NCBI GenBank assembly: GCA_031180805.1
Contig: JAPSLL010000003.1
Location: 91,304 to 155,303 of the forward strand
DNA from: Bacillus sp. (in: firmicutes)
Lineage (GTDB): Bacteria > Bacillota > Bacilli > Bacillales > Bacillaceae
DNA length: 64,000 nt
Direction of reading: 5' to 3'
Shown: positions 17,558 to 26,625 of the stretch, piece after piece
Layout: every line of letters begins with the position of its first letter
Numbering within the stretch: the stretch's first letter is position 1
Notes under the pieces: model-generated
What the model saw: the letters and a program-made list of their open reading frames with translations, nothing else
Told to the model about the DNA's origin: nothing
Databases searched by the model: none
Translations under genes and position numbers: made by a program

Positions 17558-17680
17558 GTTGATTTCCTCGTGCAGTGCTGCTTACCGCAGATGGCTGGTG
17601 AGCTTCTCGGTGTTAACCCCTTCTCAGGCACGCACCTATGCAGAAGTCTCGCAATTACGCTCCAATCAACCTTTACAAAA
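17558..17680 (+). repeat. Degenerate Bacillus dispersed intergenic repeat (copy 2)
   Basis: Starts TTGATTTCC and ends CGCTCCAATCAACC, with GGTGAGCTTCTCG and GAAGTCTCGCA inside, in the order of the Bacillus repeat. Many substitutions, so it is an old copy. It lies between opposed genes about 100 bases upstream of the glycosyltransferase. Confidence 0.6.
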
Positions 17681-17780
17681 ATATGATTAAAAACAACAAT
17701 ATTTTAGAAAAGAGTCTAAATAAATGATTTCCTTTGTAAGCTACATATTGCTCATGTCTCACTTTGAAAGGTAACATACT

Positions 17781-19133
17781 ATGAAATCTAGTTTTAATCA
17801 AGTGAATTCGCAGAGAAATACGAAAAGAAGTCATTACTACATACCAATAAAAATGAAGTTTTGGCTAAGTCATCTTTTCTCACTAATATGGATGTGCCTC
17901 TCTATTTATCTTGCGCTACCATGGCTGAAAGATTTATCAGAAGTAGTTTCTTTTCAGGTCGCAATCCTAATCATTGCAGGAATATCATATCTTCCCGGAT
18001 ATATGAATTTCTTTTTAATAATGAGTTTAATCCTAGATCGTCAACCTCACTTTAAAAACGAAAAGCCTACTGATCCAATAACAATACTAATTGCTGCTCA
18101 TAATGAAGAGGATAAAATATTTCAAACACTTCGATATATAGACAACCAGGATTATACAGGAAATATTAAAACAATCGTAATTAATAACTCTTCATCTGAT
18201 CAAACTGTTAACGAAGTTTTAAAAGCTAAGGATAATTTAAAGTTAGAAATTGAATTATTACAAGAAGAAAAACCTGGTAAGTTTCACGCTTTAAATTATG
18301 CTTTAAAATTTGTATCAACACCTTATGTCATTACATTAGATGCTGATACATTATTACATCCATCTTCAATACGCTTTCTTGTAGCTCGAATGAACTCTAG
18401 CTCTGAAGATGTTTGTGCTGTTGCGGGTTCTGTTCTAACTAAGAATAGTCGAGATAACTTATTGACTAAAATTCAAGAATGGGATTATTTTTTAGGAATA
18501 GCTTCTATTAAAAGACTTCAGGGCTTGTACCAAGGTACTTTAGTAGCTCAGGGGGCATATAGCTTATATAAAACAAAATGTGTAAAGGAAATCGGGGGAT
18601 GGCCAGATGCCATAGGTGAAGATATCGTCTTAACCTGGCGCCTGCTTCAAAAGCATTGGAAGGTTTATTTCGAACCACTAGCTGTTTCTTTTACAGAGGT
18701 ACCAAGCTCATTTAATCATTTTGTCCGACAGCGAGCACGCTGGGCAAGAGGTATGGTTGAAGGCTTGAAAGAAATTAAACCTTGGAAGCAACCACAAGTT
18801 TATGTCAAATATTTAACAGGTATCAATTTCATTATGCCGTATTTAGACTTAACCTACACATTATGTTGGATTCCTGGTTTGGTATTGGCTTTTTTTGGAA
18901 ACTTTATAATCGTTGGTCCAATGACATTGCTTGTCCTCCCATTGACACTTATTAGCTATAGTATTCTCTATTTCTATCAGAGAAATTATGTATTTAAACC
19001 TTTACAGCTTAGAATTCGTAAAAACTTTGTTGGTTTCATTTTATATATCCTTTTTTATCAAATGATTATGTCACCTGTTTCTGTCTATGGCTATATGCAA
19101 GAATTATTTAAGCTAAAACGAAACTGGAAATAA
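17781..19133 (+). CDS. GT2 family membrane glycosyltransferase (PgaC/cellulose-synthase-like)
   Basis: Processive polysaccharide synthase of 450 residues. Two helices (about 27-48 and 57-85) precede the catalytic GT-A domain, which has D187-A-D, GED at 279-281 and QRARW at 317-321, the D,D,D,Q(Q/R)xRW signature of hyaluronan/chitin/PgaC/cellulose synthases. Three or four helices follow (about 350-440). GAAAGG precedes ATG. It is monocistronic, without the deacetylase or accessory genes of an ica/pga operon, so the polymer is unknown; GlcNAc-based or beta-glucan polymers are the usual products. Confidence 0.88.
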   Translation: MKSSFNQVNSQRNTKRSHYYIPIKMKFWLSHLFSLIWMCLSIYLALPWLKDLSEVVSFQVAILIIAGISYLPGYMNFFLIMSLILDRQPHFKNEKPTDPITILIAAHNEEDKIFQTLRYIDNQDYTGNIKTIVINNSSSDQTVNEVLKAKDNLKLEIELLQEEKPGKFHALNYALKFVSTPYVITLDADTLLHPSSIRFLVARMNSSSEDVCAVAGSVLTKNSRDNLLTKIQEWDYFLGIASIKRLQGLYQGTLVAQGAYSLYKTKCVKEIGGWPDAIGEDIVLTWRLLQKHWKVYFEPLAVSFTEVPSSFNHFVRQRARWARGMVEGLKEIKPWKQPQVYVKYLTGINFIMPYLDLTYTLCWIPGLVLAFFGNFIIVGPMTLLVLPLTLISYSILYFYQRNYVFKPLQLRIRKNFVGFILYILFYQMIMSPVSVYGYMQELFKLKRNWK

Positions 19134-19157
19134 AAAAATTGGCAAAGAGAAGAGGGT

Positions 19158-19257
19158 GGCTCAAAACCAAAGGTTCAGACCCCTCAAACACAATATATAG
19201 ACTAACGATGAGGTTAGTTTACTATATACCGGTATTTGTTAGAGGGGTCTGACCCTA
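19158..19257. repeat. Nested inverted repeat with GGGGTCTGA ends
   Basis: Outer arms TTCAGACCCCTC (about 19170) and GAGGGGTCTGA (about 19240) pair; inside lie ATATATAG/CTATATA and ACTAAC/GTTAGT arms with a 5-base loop. The whole can fold into one long hairpin between the converging glycosyltransferase and rhamnosidase genes. It may be a terminator or a miniature mobile element sharing the GGGGTCTGACCC core with 16364-16412. Confidence 0.6.
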
Positions 19258-19273
19258 TATTTTGATAACGATA

Positions 19274-22168
19274 TTACCAGTCAATTTTATTTAAATCCTC
19301 AATAAGCTCTATAACCATTCGATTTGTAAGATTAGACTCAGGATTTTTCGGCAAATCTTTTAATTTCTCTGTTTTTAATGCAAAAATGGCTGGTGGTTTT
19401 GATATTCCTGGTGCATACTTCTCAATTACCTCAAGCGTTTCCTTTTGATTGAGAAGGTCAATAACTCTTGTTTCTTCGGAAAATGTTTGCTTCAACCCAT
19501 GTTTGTTACGGTATTTAAAACGATACACTCCAGAGCCAATTGTTAAATGAACACCATCTTCTTTCTCAAAATAAGAACTGATATCGCTAACATTAATTAG
19601 TAAGTTCTCACTTTCAAAAACATCTGATATTGTTGCATGAGGGAGAATGACCTCTGCTGACGTATTAGGCGGAATTTCAAGATCTATTTTTACCTCTTTA
19701 TCAGTAAGTGTCCATGATGATAAGATTTTTCCATACATAGTATCATAGCTTGCTTTTGCATAGGTCAATTCAATTCCAGCAAATTTCGGTTCAATTCGGA
19801 TTCGTTTATATGCAGGAGCAGAATTATCCATATCAATCCCAGCCACGTTTTTGTACAACCAATTCCCGATAGAACCGTATGCATAATGATTAAATGAGTT
19901 CATCTGGTCACTCCAAAATGAACCATCCTCTTTAATGCTATCCCAATGCTCCCATATTGTAGTAGCACCTTTTTTAATCGCGTAAAGCCACGACGGATAG
20001 TTTTCCTGCATTAATAATTTTACGGCTGTTTCATGATAGCCACCCTTTGATAAAGCCAAGCACAAATAAGGAGTTCCAACAAAGCCTGTTGTAAGGTGAT
20101 AATCATTTTGGATAATTAGCTCATTTAATTCAAAAGCTGTCCTTTCCTTTGCTTCTCCCTTCACTACATTAAACATGAGTGCAATGACATGTGCTGTTTG
20201 GGTTGGGGACACCAATCTTCCTGAAGGTGTAACAAATTCCTCATTAAAGTGCTCAATAATCTTATCCAATAAGAGACTATACTCATGCACATCAGCAAAT
20301 TTCCCAAGAACCTTTGCAGTATCCCTTACAATTCTTGTTGAATAAGCATAAAAAACGGTCGCAATAAAATCTTTTGGTGTAGCTCCAACAAAGCTGTTTT
20401 CCTTTGCATCAAGGGCTAACCAATCACCAAAATGAAACCCGCTATTCCAAAGATATTCGCTATTACCTTGTCTACGAATAAATTCTACCCACGCCTTCAT
20501 GCTCTCGTATTGTTCAGAAAGCAAACGCTTATCCCCATAGGTTTGGTATAATGTCCATGGGACGATCGTTGCTGCATCTCCCCATGCAGCTGAGCCCACT
20601 CCAGCAACAACAGCTGGAATAACAATTGGAACATTCCCATCTTCTAACTGATCAGCCTTCAAGTCTCGAAGCCACTTTGTAAAAAATGGGCCACAATGGT
20701 AATTAAAAAGTGCTGTTTCAATAAATACCTGGGCATCGCCTGTCCAGCCTAATCTTTCATTACGCTGAGGGCAGTCTGTTGGCAAATCAAGAAAATTCCC
20801 CCGTTGCCCCCAGACAATATTCTTCTGTAATCGATTAATCAATGGTTGAGAACATTCAAACTCTCCTGTTGGTTCCATATCTGAGTGGATAACTTCGCCA
20901 ACAAAATTGTCCAACGGCAAACCATTTTCTTGACCTGGGTATCCTTCAACTCTTACATAACGAAAGCCGTGATAAGTAAAATGCGGAGCATATTCCTCTC
21001 CAGCTACTCCCTTTGCAATATACTCAACTTTCTGCTCGGCTTTTCCTAGGTTACCGAAGTAAATATTCCCTTCTTTATCAAGCACTTCTCCATGTTTTAA
21101 GCAAATTCTTGTTCCTTTTGGCGCATTCACTTTAAACCTTAACCGACCAACCATGTTTTGTCCCATATCAATGACCGTTTCACCATTTGGAGTGACAAAT
21201 GCATCAATCGGCTTTATCACTTCAGTCACACGGGTTGGCCAATTTTCCTGAGCAACCAAATTTTCTACTGGTAAATGCACCTTCACTGTATGTTTCCAAT
21301 TCTGTTCATCAAGGCTCGGAAGACACCAATCTTCTATCTCTAGTCTCGCATCATATGTTTCACCATTGTAAATCTCTGAATATAATATCGGACCAGTAGA
21401 AGCTTTCCAAGAAGGCTCAGTCATAATTAGCTCTTCTGTGCCATCTTGATATTTAACATAAAGCTGGAAGATAGCTGCTCTTTTATCCCCATAAACATGA
21501 CGCTTATTTTCGAAGCTAAGCGTTCCTTTATACCAACCATCTGCCAGCACAATCCCTAATGCATTTTGCCCTTCTACCAATTGTTCTGTAACATCATAGG
21601 TTTGATATTGCAATCGCTTATGATAACTCGTCCAGCCCGGGTTAAATAAATCATGACCAACACGAGCACCATTGAGGAATAATTCATACAAGCCTACTCC
21701 AGTTCCATACAGGCGAGCTGAAACAATTCCTTTCCTCAAAGCAAATTTCTTTCTAATCAAAAATGCCGATTCAGAATGAGGGTCAAATTCTTCAGGAGAA
21801 GGTGTGATCCAGTTTGCCTTCCATTCAGATGTGTAAATAAGCCCTGTCTCCCACCAAGCTACGTTACTCCATGGCGATTCCCTGTCATAGTTATCCCAAA
21901 TTTTCACTCGGTAAAAATACCGCGTTCTTGGTTTAACTTCAGGACCTTCATATTCAATGTGAATCGAATCATCTGACTCAACAATTTTTGTATCCCACAG
22001 TATATCTGTAAAGCTTTCATTACTAGCTACTTGAACTTGATAAGCCTTTTGCATCGTTCCACGTAAATCAGATTTCACCTTCCAGCTTATCCGCGGTTTC
22101 TTTACATCGATACCCAAAGGATATTTTCGATACTCACATGTTAACGAGTCTACTATTAACTGAGTCAT
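19274..22168 (-). CDS. Alpha-L-rhamnosidase, GH78 (first copy)
   Basis: Removes terminal alpha-L-rhamnose from glycosides or pectin side chains. At 964 residues it has the Bac_rhamnosid multi-domain form: N-terminal beta domains (about 1-330), a concanavalin-like domain with VIDMGQNMVGRLRFKV (about 340), the (alpha/alpha)6 catalytic domain with LPTDCPQRNERLGWTGDAQVF (about 460-482, holding conserved acidic residues) and the C-terminal beta-sandwich. No signal peptide, so it is cytoplasmic and acts on imported oligosaccharides. GAGGGGG precedes ATG. Lies 96 bases downstream of the GH1 gene in the same direction. Confidence 0.95.
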   Translation of the reverse strand: MTQLIVDSLTCEYRKYPLGIDVKKPRISWKVKSDLRGTMQKAYQVQVASNESFTDILWDTKIVESDDSIHIEYEGPEVKPRTRYFYRVKIWDNYDRESPWSNVAWWETGLIYTSEWKANWITPSPEEFDPHSESAFLIRKKFALRKGIVSARLYGTGVGLYELFLNGARVGHDLFNPGWTSYHKRLQYQTYDVTEQLVEGQNALGIVLADGWYKGTLSFENKRHVYGDKRAAIFQLYVKYQDGTEELIMTEPSWKASTGPILYSEIYNGETYDARLEIEDWCLPSLDEQNWKHTVKVHLPVENLVAQENWPTRVTEVIKPIDAFVTPNGETVIDMGQNMVGRLRFKVNAPKGTRICLKHGEVLDKEGNIYFGNLGKAEQKVEYIAKGVAGEEYAPHFTYHGFRYVRVEGYPGQENGLPLDNFVGEVIHSDMEPTGEFECSQPLINRLQKNIVWGQRGNFLDLPTDCPQRNERLGWTGDAQVFIETALFNYHCGPFFTKWLRDLKADQLEDGNVPIVIPAVVAGVGSAAWGDAATIVPWTLYQTYGDKRLLSEQYESMKAWVEFIRRQGNSEYLWNSGFHFGDWLALDAKENSFVGATPKDFIATVFYAYSTRIVRDTAKVLGKFADVHEYSLLLDKIIEHFNEEFVTPSGRLVSPTQTAHVIALMFNVVKGEAKERTAFELNELIIQNDYHLTTGFVGTPYLCLALSKGGYHETAVKLLMQENYPSWLYAIKKGATTIWEHWDSIKEDGSFWSDQMNSFNHYAYGSIGNWLYKNVAGIDMDNSAPAYKRIRIEPKFAGIELTYAKASYDTMYGKILSSWTLTDKEVKIDLEIPPNTSAEVILPHATISDVFESENLLINVSDISSYFEKEDGVHLTIGSGVYRFKYRNKHGLKQTFSEETRVIDLLNQKETLEVIEKYAPGISKPPAIFALKTEKLKDLPKNPESNLTNRMVIELIEDLNKIDW

Positions 22169-22204
22169 ATGCTTCCCCCTCGTTTAGATTCTCTCTTCAA
22201 CTAC

Positions 22205-22253
22205 ACATGTGACTACTACTATATGAAATTAGATTAGAGTAGCAGTCACATGT
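22205..22253 (-). other. Stem-loop between the GH1 and rhamnosidase genes
   Basis: Sixteen-base arms (22205-22220 and 22238-22253) pair with one mismatch around a 17-base loop. No T tract follows on the minus strand, so it is more likely an mRNA stabiliser or processing site inside an operon than a terminator. Confidence 0.5.
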
Positions 22254-22263
22254 TCCGTATATA

Positions 22264-23532
22264 TTATCTCGTAATAATCGAATTCTTCTGAGCGACGCGT
22301 CCAAGATAATGAGCACTTTCCTTTGATTTTCTTTCCTGTGTAGCCCTATCTACCTCAATTAATCCAAATTGCATAGAATAACCTGAATTCCATTCAAAAT
22401 TATCAAATGTCGACCAATGGAGATATCCAATAATATCAATGCCATCGTTTAAGCAAGAATGAACACCTTCAAGACCTCTTTTAATAAATTCTATTCGTCT
22501 ATCATCATTTGCGGTAGCTATCCCGTGCTCGGTAATCATAATTGGCATCTTGATAGACTGGTTAACCTTGCGTATGACATTTCCAAGCGCCTCTGGACAA
22601 TAAACATAACCCATTTGTGTAAGCTCCGCATCTTCAGGTGGAGCTATCTGACCTTCTGGCCCGTATGTCTCACGAGTATAATTTTGTAGCCCGAAGAAAT
22701 CATCTTCAGTAATCATATCCTTGAATTGCTCGAAATAACTATGCCATTTCTTTTCAGCAAGTGATTCCCCACCTGGAACCGCTTGGATATCTGAAAGGGC
22801 CATTGAAAGACCTACTTTTGTTTTAGGAGAAATTCGCTTAATGACATTACGCGCCTTCATATGAGTCTCTTTTAATAGCTTAATAGAAGCATCGTCTGAA
22901 ATCATATGAAAGGTGAAATATTTATCTGCAGTTGTACCACATTGTCTTGCTGCTGATTCTCTCCATTTAGGGGCTACCCATGCATCCCTTTCAATTCCTA
23001 CAGGTGGGATAAATCCAATATTCGAAAATACCTCTCTTAACATAACAGGTAAATTCACTTCATTCATTGTTAGCGTATATGGAATTAAATGACCTAAATC
23101 TCTAAATACTCTTTCACAATATTGAGCGAAAAGATTTGGTATTTCAGGATTTGCCCAGCCCCCTAGCCTCATGAGCCATCTTGGTGAAGAAAAATGATGC
23201 ATTGCCACTATTGGAGTGATTCCGTATTCATGACAAGCCTCTAATACATCTCGATAATGTTCGATAGCCGAACTTGAGTATTCACCTTTTTCTGGCTCAA
23301 TTCTCGACCATTCAATAGAAAATCGATAAGCCTTCAATCCCAAACTAGCCATTAAGGCGATATCCTCTTTATAAAGGCGGTAGTGATCAATTGCGTCTCC
23401 AGATTTATCTTTATATGGTGATCCTTCCGCATGCTCCTCTGCCCAGAAGTCACTATTCACATTATTCCCTTCAACCTGATGTCCAGCTGTTGCTGAACCC
23501 CAAATAAAATTAGGTGGAAATTCATATGTCAT
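22264..23532 (-). CDS. Glycoside hydrolase family 1 enzyme (beta-glycosidase)
   Basis: TIM-barrel beta-glycosidase of about 422 residues starting FPPNFIWGSATAGHQVEG. Acid/base Glu is at about 158 in TMNEVN, where most relatives have TFNEP, and the nucleophile at about 335 in ITEHG, where most have ITENG. Both Glu are kept but their neighbours differ, so specificity may differ from standard beta-glucosidases. No phosphate-binding S-x-x-x-K signature, so it should use non-phosphorylated sugars. ATG at 23532 follows GGGAG. Upstream of the rhamnosidase in the same direction, which suggests a role on rhamnose-glucose conjugates. Confidence 0.88.
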   Translation of the reverse strand: MTYEFPPNFIWGSATAGHQVEGNNVNSDFWAEEHAEGSPYKDKSGDAIDHYRLYKEDIALMASLGLKAYRFSIEWSRIEPEKGEYSSSAIEHYRDVLEACHEYGITPIVAMHHFSSPRWLMRLGGWANPEIPNLFAQYCERVFRDLGHLIPYTLTMNEVNLPVMLREVFSNIGFIPPVGIERDAWVAPKWRESAARQCGTTADKYFTFHMISDDASIKLLKETHMKARNVIKRISPKTKVGLSMALSDIQAVPGGESLAEKKWHSYFEQFKDMITEDDFFGLQNYTRETYGPEGQIAPPEDAELTQMGYVYCPEALGNVIRKVNQSIKMPIMITEHGIATANDDRRIEFIKRGLEGVHSCLNDGIDIIGYLHWSTFDNFEWNSGYSMQFGLIEVDRATQERKSKESAHYLGRVAQKNSIITR

Positions 23533-23583
23533 GTTATTCACACTCCCTTTTCATCCTCAAATAAAACGATTACTGATCATTGT

Positions 23584-23597
23584 AGCAAACGCATTCA
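23584..23597 (-). promoter_or_regulatory. cre-like site upstream of the GH1 gene
   Basis: Minus strand TGAATGCGTTTGCT differs from the CcpA cre consensus TGWAANCGNTNNCW at one position. It is 50 bases upstream of the GH1 start. Confidence 0.5.
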
Positions 23598-23727
23598 TTT
23601 TATTTAATGTTGAAAAGAAAGAGAAATATTGCTCATTTCAAATATTTTTGGTTACTTTATAAAAGATACTGATAATAAGTAAAACTGCTCAATAAAGTCG
23701 GCATCTATCATTGATTTTCCTCTTGTT

Positions 23728-24717
23728 TTAAAGATTTTTCTCCCTATACTCTTTTGGAGTTTGCAGGAATATCTCATTAAACTTTTTATAGAAGAAGGAC
23801 AAACTCGTGTAACCGACCTTCTCAGCGATTTCAGCTACAGGAAGGTCAGAGTTTGTTAAATATAACGCCGCTTTGTTTAATCTCTGAATCTGAAGAAGAT
23901 CCTTAAAAGACTTCCCTGTTGCTTTCTTAAGAACAGAGGATGCATAGTTTGGATGATAATTAAAATGAGCAGCCATCTCTGTTAAATTACAATTTTGATA
24001 ATGGTCTTCAATATACTTTAAAAAATTAAGAGCAATTGCATCCTGCTTTGAATCACTTTGTTTAATACTATTTGTATTGTTACTATGTCTAATTAACTCA
24101 GTAAACAATATGAATAAATAGGAGTTAATCATATCTGCAGAGCAAAAGTCTTTATCAAAATACTCACACATAATATGTTCCATAATTCCAGCAATATTTG
24201 AGCGTTCTTTAAAAGGAAAATAAAGATAGCTATTTGTACTTCTATTATTAATTAAAGAATCGATTAAAAACTGCGATATAATACTTTTTTGCGTAAATCT
24301 ACTAAGAAAACTTGATGACAAATAATCATGTTTAAGTTTAATATCGATGACAATATCTGTATCAGTCATTCCTTCAACCGCATGTGGTGTCCTTTTATCA
24401 ATTATGACTATTTCTCCCTCAAAAATAGTTAATTTTCTATTTTGAAAGGCAACTGTACATTGTCCTTGGTAAACATATATTAATTCAATAAAATGATGGA
24501 TATGCATTGGAACATATGCAGAAGGTAATTGCTGAGAGATTCCGATCGGATCCTCAATTGGAGTAATTGTCAAATCAAAAATCATATCAAACACGTAAAC
24601 TTGCTCACCATTTATATCTATTGTTTCAGGTTTAAATTCTTTTTTTATCAAGTCCCATTCAGCTGCTTGTTTTTCATTATTTGATACAAGAAATGAGCGC
24701 AATTTTTCTCCATTCAT
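23728..24717 (-). CDS. AraC family transcriptional regulator
   Basis: Regulator of 329 residues. An N-terminal cupin-like sensing domain (about 60-160, with VPMHIHHFIELIYVYQG) is followed by two helix-turn-helix motifs in the last 100 residues (LTEMAAHFNYHPNYASSVLKK and AEIAEKVGYTSLSFFYKKF). AAGGGGAG precedes ATG. It lies between a transporter and two glycosidases, all in the same direction, so it probably activates the rhamnoside locus in response to a sugar. The ligand is not deducible. Confidence 0.9.
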   Translation of the reverse strand: MNGEKLRSFLVSNNEKQAAEWDLIKKEFKPETIDINGEQVYVFDMIFDLTITPIEDPIGISQQLPSAYVPMHIHHFIELIYVYQGQCTVAFQNRKLTIFEGEIVIIDKRTPHAVEGMTDTDIVIDIKLKHDYLSSSFLSRFTQKSIISQFLIDSLINNRSTNSYLYFPFKERSNIAGIMEHIMCEYFDKDFCSADMINSYLFILFTELIRHSNNTNSIKQSDSKQDAIALNFLKYIEDHYQNCNLTEMAAHFNYHPNYASSVLKKATGKSFKDLLQIQRLNKAALYLTNSDLPVAEIAEKVGYTSLSFFYKKFNEIFLQTPKEYREKNL

Positions 24718-24774
24718 TGAAATCTCCCCTTTCTTAAATCATGGAATTATAGCATACATATCTTATAATGAAAA

Positions 24775-24807
24775 TAACCTACTTAGGAGAATGACTTTAA
24801 GTAGGTT
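24775..24807 (-). terminator. Terminator-like hairpin after the GPH transporter gene
   Basis: AACCTACTTA and TAAGTAGGTT pair; the minus strand continues ATTTTCATT, a weak T tract. It sits 10-40 bases past the stop and before the AraC promoter. Confidence 0.55.
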
Positions 24808-24817
24808 GATACTAAAT

Positions 24818-26206
24818 TTAGTTATCTATGCTTGTTCTTCTCTGTTTTATTTCATCTAAAGCATTTTCACGAACTTTCCCTGAAAACTTAATGAAAAGAA
24901 TAGGAATTGCGGCAATGATTCCGACTATCGCAGGTACCACCGTAAAGCCAAGAAAAATCCCATCAACTGTTTCAGCTGTTTGACTCTGTGAAGCGGCTTG
25001 ATACCCTATAAAGGTAAGGATAAAACCGACTAGTAAACCTGAGATAGCCCCCTGGCATTTACTCGTAAATGATTGTACAGCAAATGAAATGGCTTCAAAT
25101 CGATTTCCAGTCTTCCACTCACCATAGTCAATTGCATCTGCAATAAACAAGGAAATAAGGGTAGAATTAATTAAGGCGAAAAACAAAGTAATTCCATTCA
25201 AAATAAATACAAGAGGTAAATTATCATAACCAACCACAAATAAGGAAAGTAATGTGATCGCATTCGCAATTGTACATGATAGAAAGATATATTTCTTTTC
25301 AAATCGTTTCGTTAAAGCAGGTACGATCATCGGTATTAATGGAACAATCAGTAATGCAGGAATATTTAACATTGCCATATACGTTATATTGCCTAAATTA
25401 TTGACAGCAAAATAAACAGATAGAGATTGTGATATTGGCATCGATAATCCTAGAAAAGCAGTTAAAAGTGTTAGTTGTAAAGGTCTGTTCATTTTTAAAT
25501 AAGAAAAAGTACTTTTTAAACTAACAGCTTGACTACTTGATTTTACCCTTTCCTTACAAGTAAATGCCATGATCAGCATGACAATTAATGCCAAAACTGA
25601 AGCAATAATTGCCAAGTTTGAATATCCTCTTCCTGGATTGATTCCGTCTATATAAGCTACAATTGGCCCACCGGCAAGCATTAGTAAGATCATCCCAACT
25701 AGTGTGGATACGCGGGCAATTGAGACTAATCTTGTACGTTTTGTTTCATCCTGAGTCATAACAGTAGAAAAACTCCAATAAGGAACATCAAAGAAAGTAA
25801 AGGCTAGTCCCCATAAAATATAAACTGCTAATAAATAGGTGAACTTTCCTGATTCAGAAAGATCTGGTCCGTTAAAAAGAAGGATTGTTAACAATACCCA
25901 TGCTATACTACTTACGATTAAATATGGCCGAAATTTCCCAAATGGTGTTCTAGTTCTATCAACGATAATACCTGCTATCGGATCTGATATCGCATCGACA
26001 ATCTTTGCAATAAAGAAGATTGTCCCCACAGCCAATGCTGATACACCAAATACATCTGTCGCATAAATCATAAGATAAACATTAACAAGACCAGATAGTA
26101 ATGAGTTACCTAATCCTCCACCAATATATGAAGCTGTTTCTCTCTTTTTTAGCTCCGTTCTCTGTGTTCTTTCATAATACAAATTATATTTTTTAACAGT
26201 TTCCAT
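24818..26206 (-). CDS. GPH family sugar:cation symporter (MelB/XynP type)
   Basis: Twelve-helix transporter of about 462 residues, of the glycoside-pentoside-hexuronide family. Signatures are the early YIGGGLGNSLLSGLV, DAISDPIAGIIVDRTRTPFGKFRPYL after helix 2 (cation and sugar site) and ADAIDYGEWKTGNRFEA in the second half. No EIIA-like tail. ATG at 26206 is 9 bases after GGAG; an ATG five codons earlier has none. Upstream lie two inverted cre-like sites. Given its neighbours it probably imports rhamnose-containing oligosaccharides for the cytoplasmic GH78 and GH1 enzymes. Confidence 0.9.
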   Translation of the reverse strand: METVKKYNLYYERTQRTELKKRETASYIGGGLGNSLLSGLVNVYLMIYATDVFGVSALAVGTIFFIAKIVDAISDPIAGIIVDRTRTPFGKFRPYLIVSSIAWVLLTILLFNGPDLSESGKFTYLLAVYILWGLAFTFFDVPYWSFSTVMTQDETKRTRLVSIARVSTLVGMILLMLAGGPIVAYIDGINPGRGYSNLAIIASVLALIVMLIMAFTCKERVKSSSQAVSLKSTFSYLKMNRPLQLTLLTAFLGLSMPISQSLSVYFAVNNLGNITYMAMLNIPALLIVPLIPMIVPALTKRFEKKYIFLSCTIANAITLLSLFVVGYDNLPLVFILNGITLFFALINSTLISLFIADAIDYGEWKTGNRFEAISFAVQSFTSKCQGAISGLLVGFILTFIGYQAASQSQTAETVDGIFLGFTVVPAIVGIIAAIPILFIKFSGKVRENALDEIKQRRTSIDN

Positions 26207-26339
26207 AACCTCACACTCCATTTACGCAAATTTGACCCCTTGTTCGTTCTTATCTCGATATTGCTAAAACAATAGAATGAAATATTCCCTTAAAACCCTG
26301 ATTATTCTTAGGACGAAATACTTATCTTAGCTTCATTTT

Positions 26340-26385
26340 AGCAATCGCTTTCAATTCAAGGAATACCAAAATGAAAGCGATTAAT
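26340..26385. promoter_or_regulatory. Pair of inverted cre-like sites upstream of the GPH transporter
   Basis: Minus strand TGAAAGCGATTGCT (26340-26353) fits the cre consensus fully; plus strand TGAAAGCGATTAAT (26372-26385) fits all but one position. The two face each other 18 bases apart. They may bind CcpA, or be the operators of a LacI/GalR-type or AraC-type regulator. Confidence 0.55.
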
Positions 26386-26625
26386 TGCTTGAATCAAAGA
26401 TTCCTTTTTTAAAACTGATTGATAATAGTGATAGGTGAAAATAAATGTGACCAAAAAATCCCAATCTTACCTAAAAACACACAACAATAGCTTAGTAAGC
26501 TGGAGAGACCATATGCTTATTCACCGTTTCAGAATGTTATAATCTCCTTAACAAAAAAATGCTACCTCATTTGTTGAAATAGCATTTTTCTTACTAACTA
26601 TCTATTTTTCTGACAAAGAATATTT
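26386..26625. other. Gene-free stretch between the GPH and second rhamnosidase genes
   Basis: The 420 bases from 26207 to 26625 hold the transporter's control region (26340-26385) and the terminator at 26555-26589. No coding frame or RNA gene is visible. Confidence 0.5.
26555..26589 (-). terminator. Terminator of the second rhamnosidase gene
   Basis: AAAAATGCTA and TAGCATTTTT pair around a 15-base loop; on the minus strand T7 follows. It is 37 bases past the stop codon. Confidence 0.85.
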
